Assembly: GCA_937859595.1 (NCBI GenBank)
Contig: CALMAH010000011.1
Span: 1 to 64,000, forward strand
Direction of reading: 5' to 3'
Source: an uncultured Acidobacteriota bacterium
GTDB taxonomy: Bacteria > Acidobacteriota > Blastocatellia > Pyrinomonadales > Pyrinomonadaceae
DNA: 64,000 nucleotides
In this document: one piece after another, positions 54,404-63,493 of the stretch
Layout of the letters: the number at the start of each line of letters is the position of its first letter
How positions within the stretch are numbered: position 1 is the first letter of the stretch
Position numbers and translations under genes: made by a program
The notes under the pieces: model-generated
What the model was told of the DNA's origin: nothing
The model's database searches: none
The model's input: the letters and a program-made list of their open reading frames with translations, nothing else

Positions 54404-55363
54404 TCATTCGGCAAATTTCAGTTCGTCAACTATCTCGCGAACGTATTTCCTTCCAAGTTCTACTTCGTCGCGGCCAAGTGACACGGCACCCACAACAGCA
54501 TGGCCCCCTCCGCCGTAACGTTCGCAGATCTCGGCGATGTTATGCATCCGGGGACGAGGAGCCCATGGGTTCGATCCTACAGAGATCTTCGTCCTGAATG
54601 AGCACTGACTCAATGAAACGTTGTATGTGGTCTCGGGAAAGAAATAATAGGGAATGAACTTATTGTAGCCCTCGACCCCCGTACCGACGAGGTCGAACAT
54701 CACGACACCCCGGTCGTAAGACGCCCGCTCGCGAATGATCTCGACGGTCGTCCAATGGTCCTCGATGATATGGTCTAGTTTGTTCTTTACTTCAAGTTCA
54801 TTGACGATCTCGTCCAAGCTTCGGTCAGTCATCATGTGGATGATCTTTTCAATGAAGGCCACATCTTTTTCACCTTCAATAAGTTGCATCAGCCTTAATG
54901 CCGGTGCTCGCAGCTCCACACACTGTGCAGCCGACTCATAGAACGCACCGTCAATGATATGGGCCCATTCGATCAGCTCCTCGAGGGACCGGTCTTCAAA
55001 ACCGAATTTTTCCTTGGCGATCCGAGCAAGAAATTTAGCGTTTGAAGCGCTTGTGGTGTCCAAAAATTTCTTTCCCGACGTATCCGCCAGGAAATGTGCC
55101 TCATCCTCCTTCGAAAGAAAGGCTGATTGGTGATGATCGAACCACCAGGTAAGGCGGTCGTCGGCGCAGTACTTGAAATCAAGTATCGCATTCTCCTTTC
55201 CGTCCAGTTGTTCGCGGTCAAAGGCGTTCCCCGCCCGGTGCATCGTCGGCGTATAGCCAATGACCGCATCCGATCTAACTGTCGCTCGGTAAAACTTGGT
55301 AAAGATCGCAGCCGATGAGACCCCGTCAAAGCAATTTCCGTGATAAAGTATCCTGAGATCCAT
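54404..55363 (-). CDS. DHH-family phosphoesterase
   Basis: 319 aa from ATG 55363 (MDLRILYHGNCFDG). DHH domain: FDHHQSAF (DHH core) and NCFDGVSSAA; C-terminal DHHA1-like RYGGGGHAVVGAVSLG with the GGGH motif. Probably a nano-RNase or phosphodiesterase for short nucleotides. The longer frame begins with TTG at 55387. Confidence 0.82.
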   Translation of the reverse strand: MDLRILYHGNCFDGVSSAAIFTKFYRATVRSDAVIGYTPTMHRAGNAFDREQLDGKENAILDFKYCADDRLTWWFDHHQSAFLSKEDEAHFLADTSGKKFLDTTSASNAKFLARIAKEKFGFEDRSLEELIEWAHIIDGAFYESAAQCVELRAPALRLMQLIEGEKDVAFIEKIIHMMTDRSLDEIVNELEVKNKLDHIIEDHWTTVEIIRERASYDRGVVMFDLVGTGVEGYNKFIPYYFFPETTYNVSLSQCSFRTKISVGSNPWAPRPRMHNIAEICERYGGGGHAVVGAVSLGRDEVELGRKYVREIVDELKFAE

Positions 55364-55433
55364 AAAAAGCAACAGGCCCGCAGGCAAAACATTCTAGGTT
55401 AGTTTGCCGTTCAGAGTTCGTCAAGGGAGACCC

Positions 55434-55898
55434 ATGGAAATAAGGAAAGCGACTGAAAAAGACGCTCCTTTGCTGATCGAGTTCAACCAGGCAATGGCGT
55501 TTGAAACAGAGGGAAAACGACTCGATCCCTCCGTCATCGGTCCCGGTGTGAGAGCAGTATTTGGCGATGTCACAAAGGGATTTTATCTGGTGGCCGAGGT
55601 TGAGAAGATGATCGCCGGCGGACTTATGGTCACGTTAGAATGGAGCGATTGGCGTAACGGTTGGTTCTGGTGGATCCAAAGCGTTTACGTGCGTCAAGAC
55701 TTCAGAGGCCGGGGGGTTTACCGTCGCTTGTACGAGCATGTCAAACGCCTTGCCGATGAGCAAGGCGGCGTTTGTGGATTCCGGCTGTACGTCGAAAGGG
55801 AGAACGAACGGGCGATGCGGGTCTACGAGAAACTGGGGATGAGCCGTACCGATTACGAAATGTATGAGGAAATAAAGAGGCCGGGACGATCAGATTGA
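55434..55898 (+). CDS. GNAT-family acetyltransferase
   Basis: 154 aa. Acetyl-CoA motif VYVRQDFRGRGVYRRLYEHV (Q/RxxGxG/A) and late LYVERENERAMRVYEKLGM are typical GNAT. ATG 55434 is preferred; a 10-codon longer frame lacks support. Substrate unknown. Confidence 0.88.
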   Translation: MEIRKATEKDAPLLIEFNQAMAFETEGKRLDPSVIGPGVRAVFGDVTKGFYLVAEVEKMIAGGLMVTLEWSDWRNGWFWWIQSVYVRQDFRGRGVYRRLYEHVKRLADEQGGVCGFRLYVERENERAMRVYEKLGMSRTDYEMYEEIKRPGRSD

Positions 55899-55908
55899 CT
55901 GTCCCGGC
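55880..55908 (+). terminator. Terminator overlapping the GNAT stop
   Basis: Stem GCCGGGAC / GTCCCGGC with a 13-nt loop spanning the stop codon, followed by ATTTCT. Confidence 0.7.
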
Positions 55909-56246
55909 ATTTCTATGAAAGCAAAAGTACGAAGCCCTATTTGAAGGTGTGGAAGTTCATCGTAGTTTATTGTTCACCCTATAACGATTAGACAAGAGGC
56001 TTTCGGCCATTTGCTTCCAAAGACCCTAAAAGCTTGAAGGTTGTATTTGGGAAAGAGCCCGATCTAGTCTTCGTGCCCACACTCGAAGATTTCCCCCAAG
56101 CAATCTGAGCCCTTTCCCAAACCTTTTCCGGTCACATCAGCAAACGCCAAGCTGTAATAACTCGCCTGGCCCGCAGCCTTCAGTTGACCTGATCTTATTT
56201 TCAATAAATGTACCTTCCGATACACTCGTCTAATTGCAAAGAGCGT

Positions 56247-56265
56247 GCCAAACATTATGTTTGGC
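56247..56265. repeat. Perfect 8-bp hairpin
   Basis: GCCAAACA-TTA-TGTTTGGC. Role unknown; could terminate transcripts from either side. Confidence 0.6.
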
Positions 56266-56304
56266 TAAAAGTCCGATAAATTATAGCGTTGTGTTTCGGG
56301 CGCT

Positions 56305-56336
56305 AAATAAAGACTTTTGGGTGTATGTCTTTATTT
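56305..56336. repeat. Perfect 10-bp hairpin
   Basis: AAATAAAGAC and GTCTTTATTT around a 12-nt loop, upstream of the small gene at 56421. Confidence 0.6.
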
Positions 56337-56420
56337 CATACAATAAAGAAAAATGCAACTTGAAAATGTCCTATTTTCATTCATTGTCTGGCAACAACGC
56401 AATATGCTGTAATCTTATTG

Positions 56421-56708
56421 ATGGGCAAAATCACCGAAGCCGAGTTTAGCGTGATATGCGAAGCGATCATTAGTGATCGAGCGAGCATTTGTAAGCACAA
56501 TCCGATGGGGTCGGAAGAAGAAACTCTGCTTTGGATGTTGCTTGGCTGCCTAGTGAGCTACCTCAGCCTGAGCGAGATGGAGACTCCTTGTTTCAAAGGT
56601 ATTCCCGATGCAAACACTTACAGAGAAGCCATCTCTAATATATTAAGACGTCGAATGGAACCGGATTTCAATTTTTCGAGATATTTTCAACTATTTAATT
56701 CCAAATGA
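56421..56708 (+). CDS. Hypothetical small helical protein
   Basis: 95 aa from ATG 56421. Amphipathic and helical (EEETLLWMLLGCLVSYLSLSEMETPC), with two Cys residues. Its stop overlaps the next ATG as ATGA, which supports it being real and coupled to the hydrolase. Base use is more AT-rich than in the rest of the window. Family not recognised. Confidence 0.5.
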   Translation: MGKITEAEFSVICEAIISDRASICKHNPMGSEEETLLWMLLGCLVSYLSLSEMETPCFKGIPDANTYREAISNILRRRMEPDFNFSRYFQLFNSK

Positions 56709-57397
56709 TCGTTACTAAGTTTGTATTAAGCGCATTTCAGCAAAACACACGAATAGTTGCGTGCGAAGATACTGGACAGGCAATGTGTATCGATCCGGGT
56801 GATGCGTCGTCCGAACTGGTCGAATTCATAAGGGCCGAAGGAATGACCCTAAAGGCAATAGCCTTGACACATGGCCATCTGGACCACGTTGGAGGAACAC
56901 TGGCGCTCCATCGCGAATTTCCCGAGGCCGAAATCATTTTGCATAAGGACGACGAGGATCTTTACTACGGATTGCCCCAACAACCACTGTTCATGGGAAT
57001 TTCGCCGCACCAATTTGCCCCGCTGGGACTGGATTTTCAACCTCCGCCTAAGCTGACGCGAAACTGGCAGCATGGCGAGATCCTCAATGTCGGCAGCCTT
57101 TCCTTCAGCGTTCGCCACTGTCCGGGACATACTCGCGGCCATGTGATCTTGGCGGAGATCGAACAAAAGTCGGTGTTTGTTGGAGACTGCCTATTCTTAG
57201 GGTCAGTAGGGCGTTCTGATCTTCCGGGTGGTGATCATCAGCAGTTGATCACCTCGATCCGAGAACAGATACTCAGTCTCGGGGACGACTTTGTTGTTTA
57301 CTCAGGCCACGGACCAGAGACTACCACCGGCGAGGAAAGACTCTCAAATCCATTTCTCAATGGTGCATTTGAAGCCGCTCGGGGACGCTATGTTTAA
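56705..57397 (+). CDS. Metallo-beta-lactamase-fold hydrolase (glyoxalase II-like)
   Basis: 230 aa. Metal motif LTHGHLDHVGGTL, then CPGHTRGHV and VGDCLF, and GHGPETT at the end. This YcbL-like single-domain set usually hydrolyses thioesters such as lactoylglutathione. Coupled to the small gene before it. Confidence 0.85.
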   Translation: MIVTKFVLSAFQQNTRIVACEDTGQAMCIDPGDASSELVEFIRAEGMTLKAIALTHGHLDHVGGTLALHREFPEAEIILHKDDEDLYYGLPQQPLFMGISPHQFAPLGLDFQPPPKLTRNWQHGEILNVGSLSFSVRHCPGHTRGHVILAEIEQKSVFVGDCLFLGSVGRSDLPGGDHQQLITSIREQILSLGDDFVVYSGHGPETTTGEERLSNPFLNGAFEAARGRYV

Positions 57398-57487
57398 CTT
57401 GATTCACCCGCCATGGCAATCGTTTGGGAATGTGGCTCCCGGCGACTAATGTTACAATTGTCCAAATTAGCTCAAGGAGTAAGACAG

Positions 57488-58396
57488 ATGAGACAGATTT
57501 TTGTGCTTTCTTTGATCATTGCCTTAGGCTCATCGGCCGCCTTCGCACATCTGAGCGCGGCACATACCAGGATCGGTTCAATGCCGCCTCAAGTAACGTT
57601 TCGCACCGAGAGGGTCGCCGGAAACGTATATGTTCTCTTTGGACAAGGCGGAAATATCGGGCTTTCCGTAGGGCCTGACGGCATATTAATGGTCGACACC
57701 CAGTTTGCGAACGTAGCGGATCGGATCAAGGAAGAGTTGAAGAAGCTCGGCTCGGAAACGCCTAAATTCATCTTTAATACTCACTGGCACGGCGACCACA
57801 CGGGAGGCAACGAGATATTTGGGGCCACCTCGATGATCCTGGCCCACGAAAATGTGCGAAGGCGTATGGAGGAGACCACAATGTTTCGCGGCCAGCCGAG
57901 AAAGCCTTCGCCCGCGGTCGCACTTCCGATGATCACATATGGTGCCGGTTTGTCCATCTACTTCAACGGCGAACGTATAAACGCGATCCACTTTCCTAAA
58001 GGACATACTGACGGCGATACGGTCCTGCACTTCACCTCGTCAAACGTCTTCCATCTTGGTGATGATTTTTTTGTCGGCAGATTTCCCTTTGTTGACTTGG
58101 AGAGCGGAGGGACCGTCGAGGGCCTGATAAGAAACATCGGCGATATGATGCAGATGATACCCGCCGATGCCCACATCATTCCGGGCCATGGCCCTATGGC
58201 CAAGATCGACGACCTCCGCGACTATCACCAAATGCTGATCGATACTACGCTGATCGTCCGGCGGGGAATGTCCGAGGGCAAAACGTTGGACGAACTGAAG
58301 TCGGCGGGACTGCCGGAGAGATACAAGGAGGCGGGGTCCGGATTTATCAACACAAACGCCTGGATCGAGACGATCTTCAGGAGTTACTCAAAATAA
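57488..58396 (+). CDS. Secreted metallo-beta-lactamase-fold protein
   Basis: 302 aa with a signal peptide (MRQIFVLSLIIALGSSAAFA). Zinc site NTHWHGDHTGGNE, then FPKGHTDGDTV and PGHGPMA. Best start is ATG 57488, preceded by AAGGAG. Not a clear B3 lactamase; more like periplasmic hydrolases of unknown substrate. Confidence 0.83.
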   Translation: MRQIFVLSLIIALGSSAAFAHLSAAHTRIGSMPPQVTFRTERVAGNVYVLFGQGGNIGLSVGPDGILMVDTQFANVADRIKEELKKLGSETPKFIFNTHWHGDHTGGNEIFGATSMILAHENVRRRMEETTMFRGQPRKPSPAVALPMITYGAGLSIYFNGERINAIHFPKGHTDGDTVLHFTSSNVFHLGDDFFVGRFPFVDLESGGTVEGLIRNIGDMMQMIPADAHIIPGHGPMAKIDDLRDYHQMLIDTTLIVRRGMSEGKTLDELKSAGLPERYKEAGSGFINTNAWIETIFRSYSK

Positions 58397-58477
58397 ACGT
58401 CCTCGGCCCAGTTTGGTCGCAAGCATTACGTCCGCGCCAATTTTTGCTGCTGCTGACAAGGCAGATCGAAGTTTTTT

Positions 58478-58813
58478 CTAAAGATACTGACGGGCAAGTT
58501 CTGCGAGAACGGCTCCCACCCCGATGTAAAGCACCTTCAATACGATCCCGACAAGAGAAAATAAGAGAATTGTAATGAGCGTCGAGAAAAGAGAGGAAAA
58601 CTTGCGCTTGATCAAGACCCCCGTCGTAACAAAAGCCGCCACGCTCATAGTGCCCGTGGTCAATAATGCCAAGATCAAATACCCTGCAATCCCGTAATTC
58701 GCATCCGAACCGTGAAAACCATTCAGCGCTACCAAGAGCATCAAGAAAGCGAGAACGCCCGCAGATACGTTGATCACGAGCGTTGCCACGGCCGAGATGA
58801 GCTTTTGAATCAT
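58478..58813 (-). CDS. Small membrane protein (three to four helices)
   Basis: 111 aa, four hydrophobic segments. No family recognised. About 290 bp of sequence without a credible gene lies upstream (58814-59102). Confidence 0.6.
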   Translation of the reverse strand: MIQKLISAVATLVINVSAGVLAFLMLLVALNGFHGSDANYGIAGYLILALLTTGTMSVAAFVTTGVLIKRKFSSLFSTLITILLFSLVGIVLKVLYIGVGAVLAELARQYL

Positions 58814-59102
58814 AAACTTAATAAGGAATTAGCCTTCTTGGGACGATCTGTTTACGGAATGCGCGATTTTGACGCTGCCGAATATGAGCGAAGAACTTTG
58901 GCTCGAAACTCTCTTTGCCTAAAACGGAGGTTCAATTCGAAACGGACGAAGTTACCTACTGATGACTCTGCTCGCTTCGAATGACGGCCGTTCACGAGAA
59001 AGTGATCTTGTGACAATTCGATCAAGACGAGATTACTCAGTTTTACTGGCTCGGCGTTCTCGGAATACCCACCAACTCGGGCCTGCAATTATGGCAAAAT
59101 CA

Positions 59103-60278
59103 CTAATCAGCAAACGCGACGCTCAGCTGCTTGAGTTTAAGAGAATCTGATCGGTCGAGCGAGTCGGTGTCAACTCGATCGATATAGTTGTATAGGATAT
59201 CGCGTTGTTGGGGCGTGTAGCCGGCTTCGCGGATCTGGTAGCGGAGGTCGCGTTCGTTAGCTTCGTTGTTAGCACCGGCGGCGGAGACAACGTTTTCCTC
59301 TATCATTATCGAGCCCATATCGTCGGCGCCAAAGTGCAGAGCGGCCTGCCCAAGACGAATGCCCTGGGTCAGCCACGACGATTGAATGTGCTGAATGTTG
59401 TCCAAAAAGAGCCGCGAGACCGAGAGCATTTTTAGATAATCAACCCCCGTTGGTTCTTCAGTGATCTTGCGCCCCAAGGCAGTGTTCTCTCGTTGGAATG
59501 TCCACGGAATAAAGGCCGTAAATTCGCCGTAGTTTGGATCCGATGCCTTGTTCGCCAGAGCTTCGTCCTGCACCTGCCGGATACGTTCCAGATGCCGCAC
59601 GCGGTGTTCGACCTTATCGCCGATGCCGAACATCATCGTCGCCGTTGAAATAAGCCCGACCTTGTGGACGGCTCGCATCACGTCGAGCCATTCCTGCGAA
59701 GTGCATTTGGTCGAGACGCGCTTTCGCACCTCGTCGTCCAATATCTCACCGCCGCCGCCCGGCATTGAATTTAGCCCCGCCGCCTTTAGCCGCTGCATTA
59801 TCGTCACGTAGTCAAGCTTTGATATAAGCGAGATGTTGTGTATCTCCGACGGAGAAAAGCAGTGCAGCTGAAAATCAGGATACTTTGCGTGGAGCGTCCG
59901 CAAAAGATCTTCGTACCATTCGATATTGAAGTCCGGGTGCAGCCCGCCCTGCATCAACACGCCAGTACCGCCAAGAGCGATCGTTTCATCGATCCTCTTG
60001 CAGATCTCGTCGATCGAATGTACATACGTATCCGGCATGCCGGGCCTACGATAAAACGCACAAAATGTGCAGACGACATTGCAAACGTTCGTGTAGTTTA
60101 TGTTGCGGTCGATGATATAGGTTACAACATCGGTCGGGTTCTTCCGCGTCCTGATCTCGTGCGCAGCTAAACCGATCCGGGCGAGATCATTTGAGTTGAG
60201 TAAGATCGTCGCGTCTTCGGCCGTCAATCGGTCACCATCAAGTGCTTTATCCAAGATTGGCTGAATAGATGTTCCCAT
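59103..60278 (-). CDS. mqnC: Cyclic dehypoxanthinyl futalosine synthase MqnC
   Basis: Radical SAM enzyme of futalosine menaquinone synthesis. NVCNVVCTFCAFYR holds the CxxxCxxC cluster (C66, C70, C73). GGVLMQGGLHPD-like (GTGVLMQGGLHPDFNIEWY), NSMPGGGGEIL and MFGIGDKVEHRVRHLERIR are family features. 391 aa. Upstream on the minus strand, TAGAAT and GGAAG precede the ATG. Confidence 0.95.
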   Translation of the reverse strand: MGTSIQPILDKALDGDRLTAEDATILLNSNDLARIGLAAHEIRTRKNPTDVVTYIIDRNINYTNVCNVVCTFCAFYRRPGMPDTYVHSIDEICKRIDETIALGGTGVLMQGGLHPDFNIEWYEDLLRTLHAKYPDFQLHCFSPSEIHNISLISKLDYVTIMQRLKAAGLNSMPGGGGEILDDEVRKRVSTKCTSQEWLDVMRAVHKVGLISTATMMFGIGDKVEHRVRHLERIRQVQDEALANKASDPNYGEFTAFIPWTFQRENTALGRKITEEPTGVDYLKMLSVSRLFLDNIQHIQSSWLTQGIRLGQAALHFGADDMGSIMIEENVVSAAGANNEANERDLRYQIREAGYTPQQRDILYNYIDRVDTDSLDRSDSLKLKQLSVAFAD

Positions 60279-60336
60279 TTCGCTTCCTGCTATAATTCTA
60301 GCAAAACGGTCGCAATAAATTTAATGAATTCCGCAT

Positions 60337-60867
60337 ATGGCACGTTCTAGAAAGACAGTTACATTTAAGGCAAAGTTCACAAATGCCGCGGAACAGGGCG
60401 GGGGTTGGCATTTCCTGGTCATAGAACCCGAAGTAGTTGAACGCCTCGGATTCAAAGGCGGGTCAAAGCGGGTCCTTTGCTCGATCAATGGTACCGAACG
60501 CTTTCCCTGCGCCCTTATGCCCTGGGGTGAGATCTTCTACATCATTGTCAATAAGAAACGCCGAGCGGACCTTGGCCTCAACGTCGGGGACTTCGTCGAG
60601 GTCAGGCTTCAAAGAGACGACAGCAAATATGGCATGCCCATGCCCGAGGAGCTTCAAGAGGTGCTGAACCAAGATCCTGAAGGCGACCGGCTTTTTCATG
60701 CGCTTACGCCCGGCAAACAACGCTCCATGTTGTACTTCATCGGCAAGTTCAAAGACATCGACCGCCGAATCCATACTGCCCTTAGCCTCGTCGAACACCT
60801 CAAAAAGAACAACGGTAAGATCATCTCCGAAGAGCTTTCCCAGGAGCTAAAACGTCCCGTCTTTTGA
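60337..60867 (+). CDS. DUF1905/YdeI-domain protein
   Basis: 176 aa. N-terminal DUF1905 barrel (VTFKAKFTNAAEQGGGWHFLVIE ... VKRVLCSINGTERFPCALMPWG pattern), C-terminal YdeI/OmpD-associated helices (LTPGKQRSMLYFIGKFKDIDRRIHTALSLVEHL). Often linked to protection against antimicrobial peptides; inference only. Confidence 0.8.
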   Translation: MARSRKTVTFKAKFTNAAEQGGGWHFLVIEPEVVERLGFKGGSKRVLCSINGTERFPCALMPWGEIFYIIVNKKRRADLGLNVGDFVEVRLQRDDSKYGMPMPEELQEVLNQDPEGDRLFHALTPGKQRSMLYFIGKFKDIDRRIHTALSLVEHLKKNNGKIISEELSQELKRPVF

Positions 60868-61020
60868 GAGGTTGGCAAATTTTCCGCCCGCTTTACGTCT
60901 TTAAAACTGATCCCCATGTGCGGTCGAATCAAAATTCAGTTCATCAAAACGCGATGATACATTTTTCGGAACATTTCCGCGTTTCAGGTGTATAGATATT
61001 AAAGGGGAGAAGTTTAGTAA

Positions 61021-61119
61021 ATGGAAGACAGAGAACAAATTGGAACTAACGATCTTGGCCTTGTGCTGTTTATTGTTGTCGCCGGCTGGCTGCTGATCTT
61101 TCATTCAGGACTTTTTTAA
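61021..61119 (+). CDS. 32-residue single-helix membrane peptide
   Basis: Product starts MEDREQIGTNDLG, has one hydrophobic helix (LVLFIVVAGWLLIF) and ends HSGLF. GGGGAG lies 11 bases upstream. Very small, so it is easily missed. An N-terminal acidic part and one helix fit a regulator or subunit partner, but this is not known. It lies between the YdeI-domain gene and the DUF2306 gene. Confidence 0.5.
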   Translation: MEDREQIGTNDLGLVLFIVVAGWLLIFHSGLF

Positions 61120-61255
61120 GCAAACGCCGTCGTTGAGCGACCTTTTCTCCCTTTTCACAAAAATCTCAGGTAAAACTCAAAATTAATTAAAGACCTCGCC
61201 GCGAGTTCTGAATAAGATTCCCCTCAGTCTCAAATCACTGAGGAGGAGTTTGCAG

Positions 61256-61921
61256 ATGATAGATGCGAACGAGCTGGGTCGAGGTATAAGGCAGATATAT
61301 CCGTTTGATGTTTATTTGAAAGGTGTTTTACTTGCGCTGGTCGCCGCGGGAGCCGTCGCATTCTTTCTGCTTGCTGCGGTCAAATATCTCATCTTCACCG
61401 AAAGTTCTTATACGATCTGGTGGGTCAATCGCTGGCCGCTGCTGGTTCACGTCATATGCGGTTCGATCGCGCTTTTCGCAGGTCCGGTACAGTTCATTGC
61501 GTTAATTCGAAACCGCTACCTCAGAGTTCATCGGGCCATTGGCGCAATGTATGTCGGTTCGGTGATGATCGGCTCATTGAGCGGATATTATCTCGCTTTC
61601 AATTCGGTGGTCGGGCCGCTGCTGGGGTATTCGCTCGTAGTGCTTTCAACGGCGTGGCTGGCCACCACTCTTGTTGCTCTTGCCTGCATCCTGCAATACC
61701 GCATCGCCGAGCATCGCCTGTGGATGACCCGCAGCTATATCGTCACTTTCGCGTTCGTTGGCTTCCGATTCCTCTTTGAGACACCGTTCCTCGCCGACTT
61801 CCCGCCCCACGAACGCTCTGCAGTCATCATCTGGTTTGCCTGGATACCAACGCTCTTGGTTTTCGAGGTTGGCCGTCAGGTTCATTCGCTTGTCTCACGA
61901 AAAATGCTGCCTGCACACTAG
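61256..61921 (+). CDS. DUF2306 membrane protein
   Basis: 221 aa, about six helices. RWPLLVHVICGSIALFAGPVQFIALIRNRYLRVHRAIGAMYVGSV and AEHRLWMTRSY match DUF2306; conserved His residues (H69, H94) suggest heme or metal binding but function is unknown. ATG 61256 has a strong AGGAGG (61241-61246). Confidence 0.85.
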   Translation: MIDANELGRGIRQIYPFDVYLKGVLLALVAAGAVAFFLLAAVKYLIFTESSYTIWWVNRWPLLVHVICGSIALFAGPVQFIALIRNRYLRVHRAIGAMYVGSVMIGSLSGYYLAFNSVVGPLLGYSLVVLSTAWLATTLVALACILQYRIAEHRLWMTRSYIVTFAFVGFRFLFETPFLADFPPHERSAVIIWFAWIPTLLVFEVGRQVHSLVSRKMLPAH

Positions 61922-61956
61922 GTGTTAAATGATAAACTGTTTCGCACAAATGGATC

Positions 61957-62312
61957 ATGCCAAGCCTTGACCTAACACATCGAAATATCGAGGTCGATGC
62001 CGTACGCACCGCGGCGATCGTAGGCATCTGCAGGGCGTTCTGACTGGCTTTGTTTTCGGTGGGTACGGCCTGGGATGGTTTGGTCTGGTGGGTCATGCGA
62101 GGCTCCTCTTGGTCTCACTAACCATCTCCTTGCTCACTATTGTTGTAGCTGCTGCGATCTATGGTATCTCGACACGCGGTCCCCTTGAGAGCCTGCTTCG
62201 TTTGGTGACCTACGGCCGCAGGTTGGCCAGAGACCGTGTCGGAGATACTTATAAAAACCTCAGGGGTCTAAACCTCGGGATCAAGCCATTCTTTTCGGCG
62301 AGTTCGAAATAG
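61957..62312 (+). pseudogene. DUF418 gene with large internal deletion
   Basis: An N-terminal piece (MPSLDLTHRNIEVDAVRTAAIVGI, 61957-62043 with a premature TGA) joins directly to a C-terminal DUF418 piece in a different frame (VLTGFVFGGYGLGWFGLVGHARLL, then RGPLESLLRLVTYG, from about 62037). The family is about 350-400 aa, so some 250 or more codons are missing. The original stop seems lost; the frame runs into the end of mqnA on the other strand. Confidence 0.65.
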
Positions 62313-63076
62313 AGGTCAATTCCACGGCGCATAGTATCGTCTATCGAGTAAGCGATGCTGTCCGTCAGGTACTCTACTAGCTCCTCGCCGCTCATATACA
62401 ACTCCTCTTCGTAGTTTGCTGCGATCTGATCGATATGCGCGAGCCCCTCATCGCGAGCAGCTGCAAAATCAATTCCGATCTCATCTCGCTTTGTCATCCA
62501 CATCGCAAATACAAACCCCAAACCGGTATACTGATGCCAAAGTTCAGCAAGATCAAACGATCTTAGATTGTGGATCTTAGATCTTGGATTTGAATCCACG
62601 TTCCGTGTGGCGTGTTCCGCAATTGCCAGCGCCGGGTCGCCAATTAGAAGAGCCGCGTCCGAAGAGGCGAGCATCGAATCAAGATCGGGCTCGGCATCTC
62701 GCCACTCGGGCTCGAACCCTAGAAATTCACGAAATATGATCTTGGTCAGCACGACCGATGTTTTTGACGAAACATCCAGAGAGACTGTCTTTACACCTTC
62801 CAGATCCCGGCCATCTGTTACGAGACAAACACTCTGAACCCTGGTTTTCGCGCCAACACAGACATCAGGGATCAGTTTCACCCCGTCAATGAACTGCGAG
62901 GCGATCACCGGAACAAGTGCCGCCTCTACTCGATCTTGCGAGAGCAACTCAGCCGAGCGCGCAGGCGCATTATCAAGTATCAGTTCGACCTTGCCGTGGT
63001 TTTGCCCATAAAGGAACGACCATACGAGCGGTGCCGTGTTCGAGTAGCTCGAAGCCGATATCCGTAAAATACTCAT
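62249..63076 (-). CDS. mqnA: Chorismate dehydratase MqnA
   Basis: Converts chorismate to 3-enolpyruvyl benzoate, first step of the futalosine route. Periplasmic-binding-like fold, 275 aa; RISASSYSNTAPLVWSF, AALVPVIASQFI, LLIGDPAL and FDLAELWHQYTGLGFVFAMW are typical. A short stretch (VDSNPRSKIHNLRS) between the last two motifs looks like a repeat insertion. Confidence 0.93.
   Translation of the reverse strand: MSILRISASSYSNTAPLVWSFLYGQNHGKVELILDNAPARSAELLSQDRVEAALVPVIASQFIDGVKLIPDVCVGAKTRVQSVCLVTDGRDLEGVKTVSLDVSSKTSVVLTKIIFREFLGFEPEWRDAEPDLDSMLASSDAALLIGDPALAIAEHATRNVDSNPRSKIHNLRSFDLAELWHQYTGLGFVFAMWMTKRDEIGIDFAAARDEGLAHIDQIAANYEEELYMSGEELVEYLTDSIAYSIDDTMRRGIDLYFELAEKNGLIPRFRPLRFL
62560..62597. 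repeat. Short repeat insert within mqnA
   Basis: ATCTAAGATC occurs twice (minus strand) four bases apart inside a low-complexity stretch coding SNPRSKIHNLRS. Its composition resembles dispersed heptamer-type repeats. In frame, so the protein is still whole. Confidence 0.55.
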
Positions 63077-63094
63077 CAGTAAATATTGATAATG

Positions 63095-63379
63095 TCAGCC
63101 GCCGTAAACGTCCGCGTAATCATCGTTTCCCGTCAACTTTCTCAGCGCAAATGGGCATGTTGCAAATATCTTCAGTCCATTCGCCCTTGCATGCTCAGCC
63201 GCGGCGTCCAGCAGTTTTTCCCCGACACCTTGCCCGCGAAGGCTTTCATCAACCTGGGTATGGTCGATTATAAATCCGGTCTCGCCCGCCTTTGAATAGG
63301 TCATTTCCGCAAGCCGCTTGCCCTCGCCTTTGATGATGAAAGCCCCGCGGCCCCCTGCTTCAATGTGCTTGATATCCAT
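63095..63379 (-). CDS. Short GNAT-like N-acetyltransferase
   Basis: 94 aa from ATG 63379 (MDIKHIEAGG). FIIDHTQVDESLRGQGVGEKLLDAAAEHARANGLKIFATCPFA is the CoA-binding core of the small GNAT set. Substrate unknown. Confidence 0.85.
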   Translation of the reverse strand: MDIKHIEAGGRGAFIIKGEGKRLAEMTYSKAGETGFIIDHTQVDESLRGQGVGEKLLDAAAEHARANGLKIFATCPFALRKLTGNDDYADVYGG

Positions 63380-63493
63380 AAATTGATTTTCCCGCAAAGA
63401 TCCATAGACACAAAACGGTATTTCGAGGTTTGACGCCAGATATCGAGCGTTCGCAGCATTGCTCAGCTTCGCGGGGTCAACTATTCTAATTGG

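Larger units (their letters stand above)
55909..56420. other. Gene-free AT-rich stretch with hairpins
   Basis: About 510 bp lacking a credible gene; short frames here (for example on the minus strand at 56064-56255) have no homology I recognise. Two perfect hairpins (56247-56265 and 56305-56336) lie in the more AT-rich right half. The stretch differs in base composition from its surroundings and may be a scar or control region. Confidence 0.5.

Noticed and set aside
56064-56255. 63-codon minus-strand frame
   Set aside because: No start signal or recognised family; lies in the AT-rich gap.
58852-59088. 78-codon minus-strand frame
   Set aside because: Charged product without homology; no Shine-Dalgarno; likely chance.
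62088-62312. Frame 62088-62312 as a separate membrane protein
   Set aside because: It is the C-terminal piece of the deleted DUF418 gene, with no own start region.
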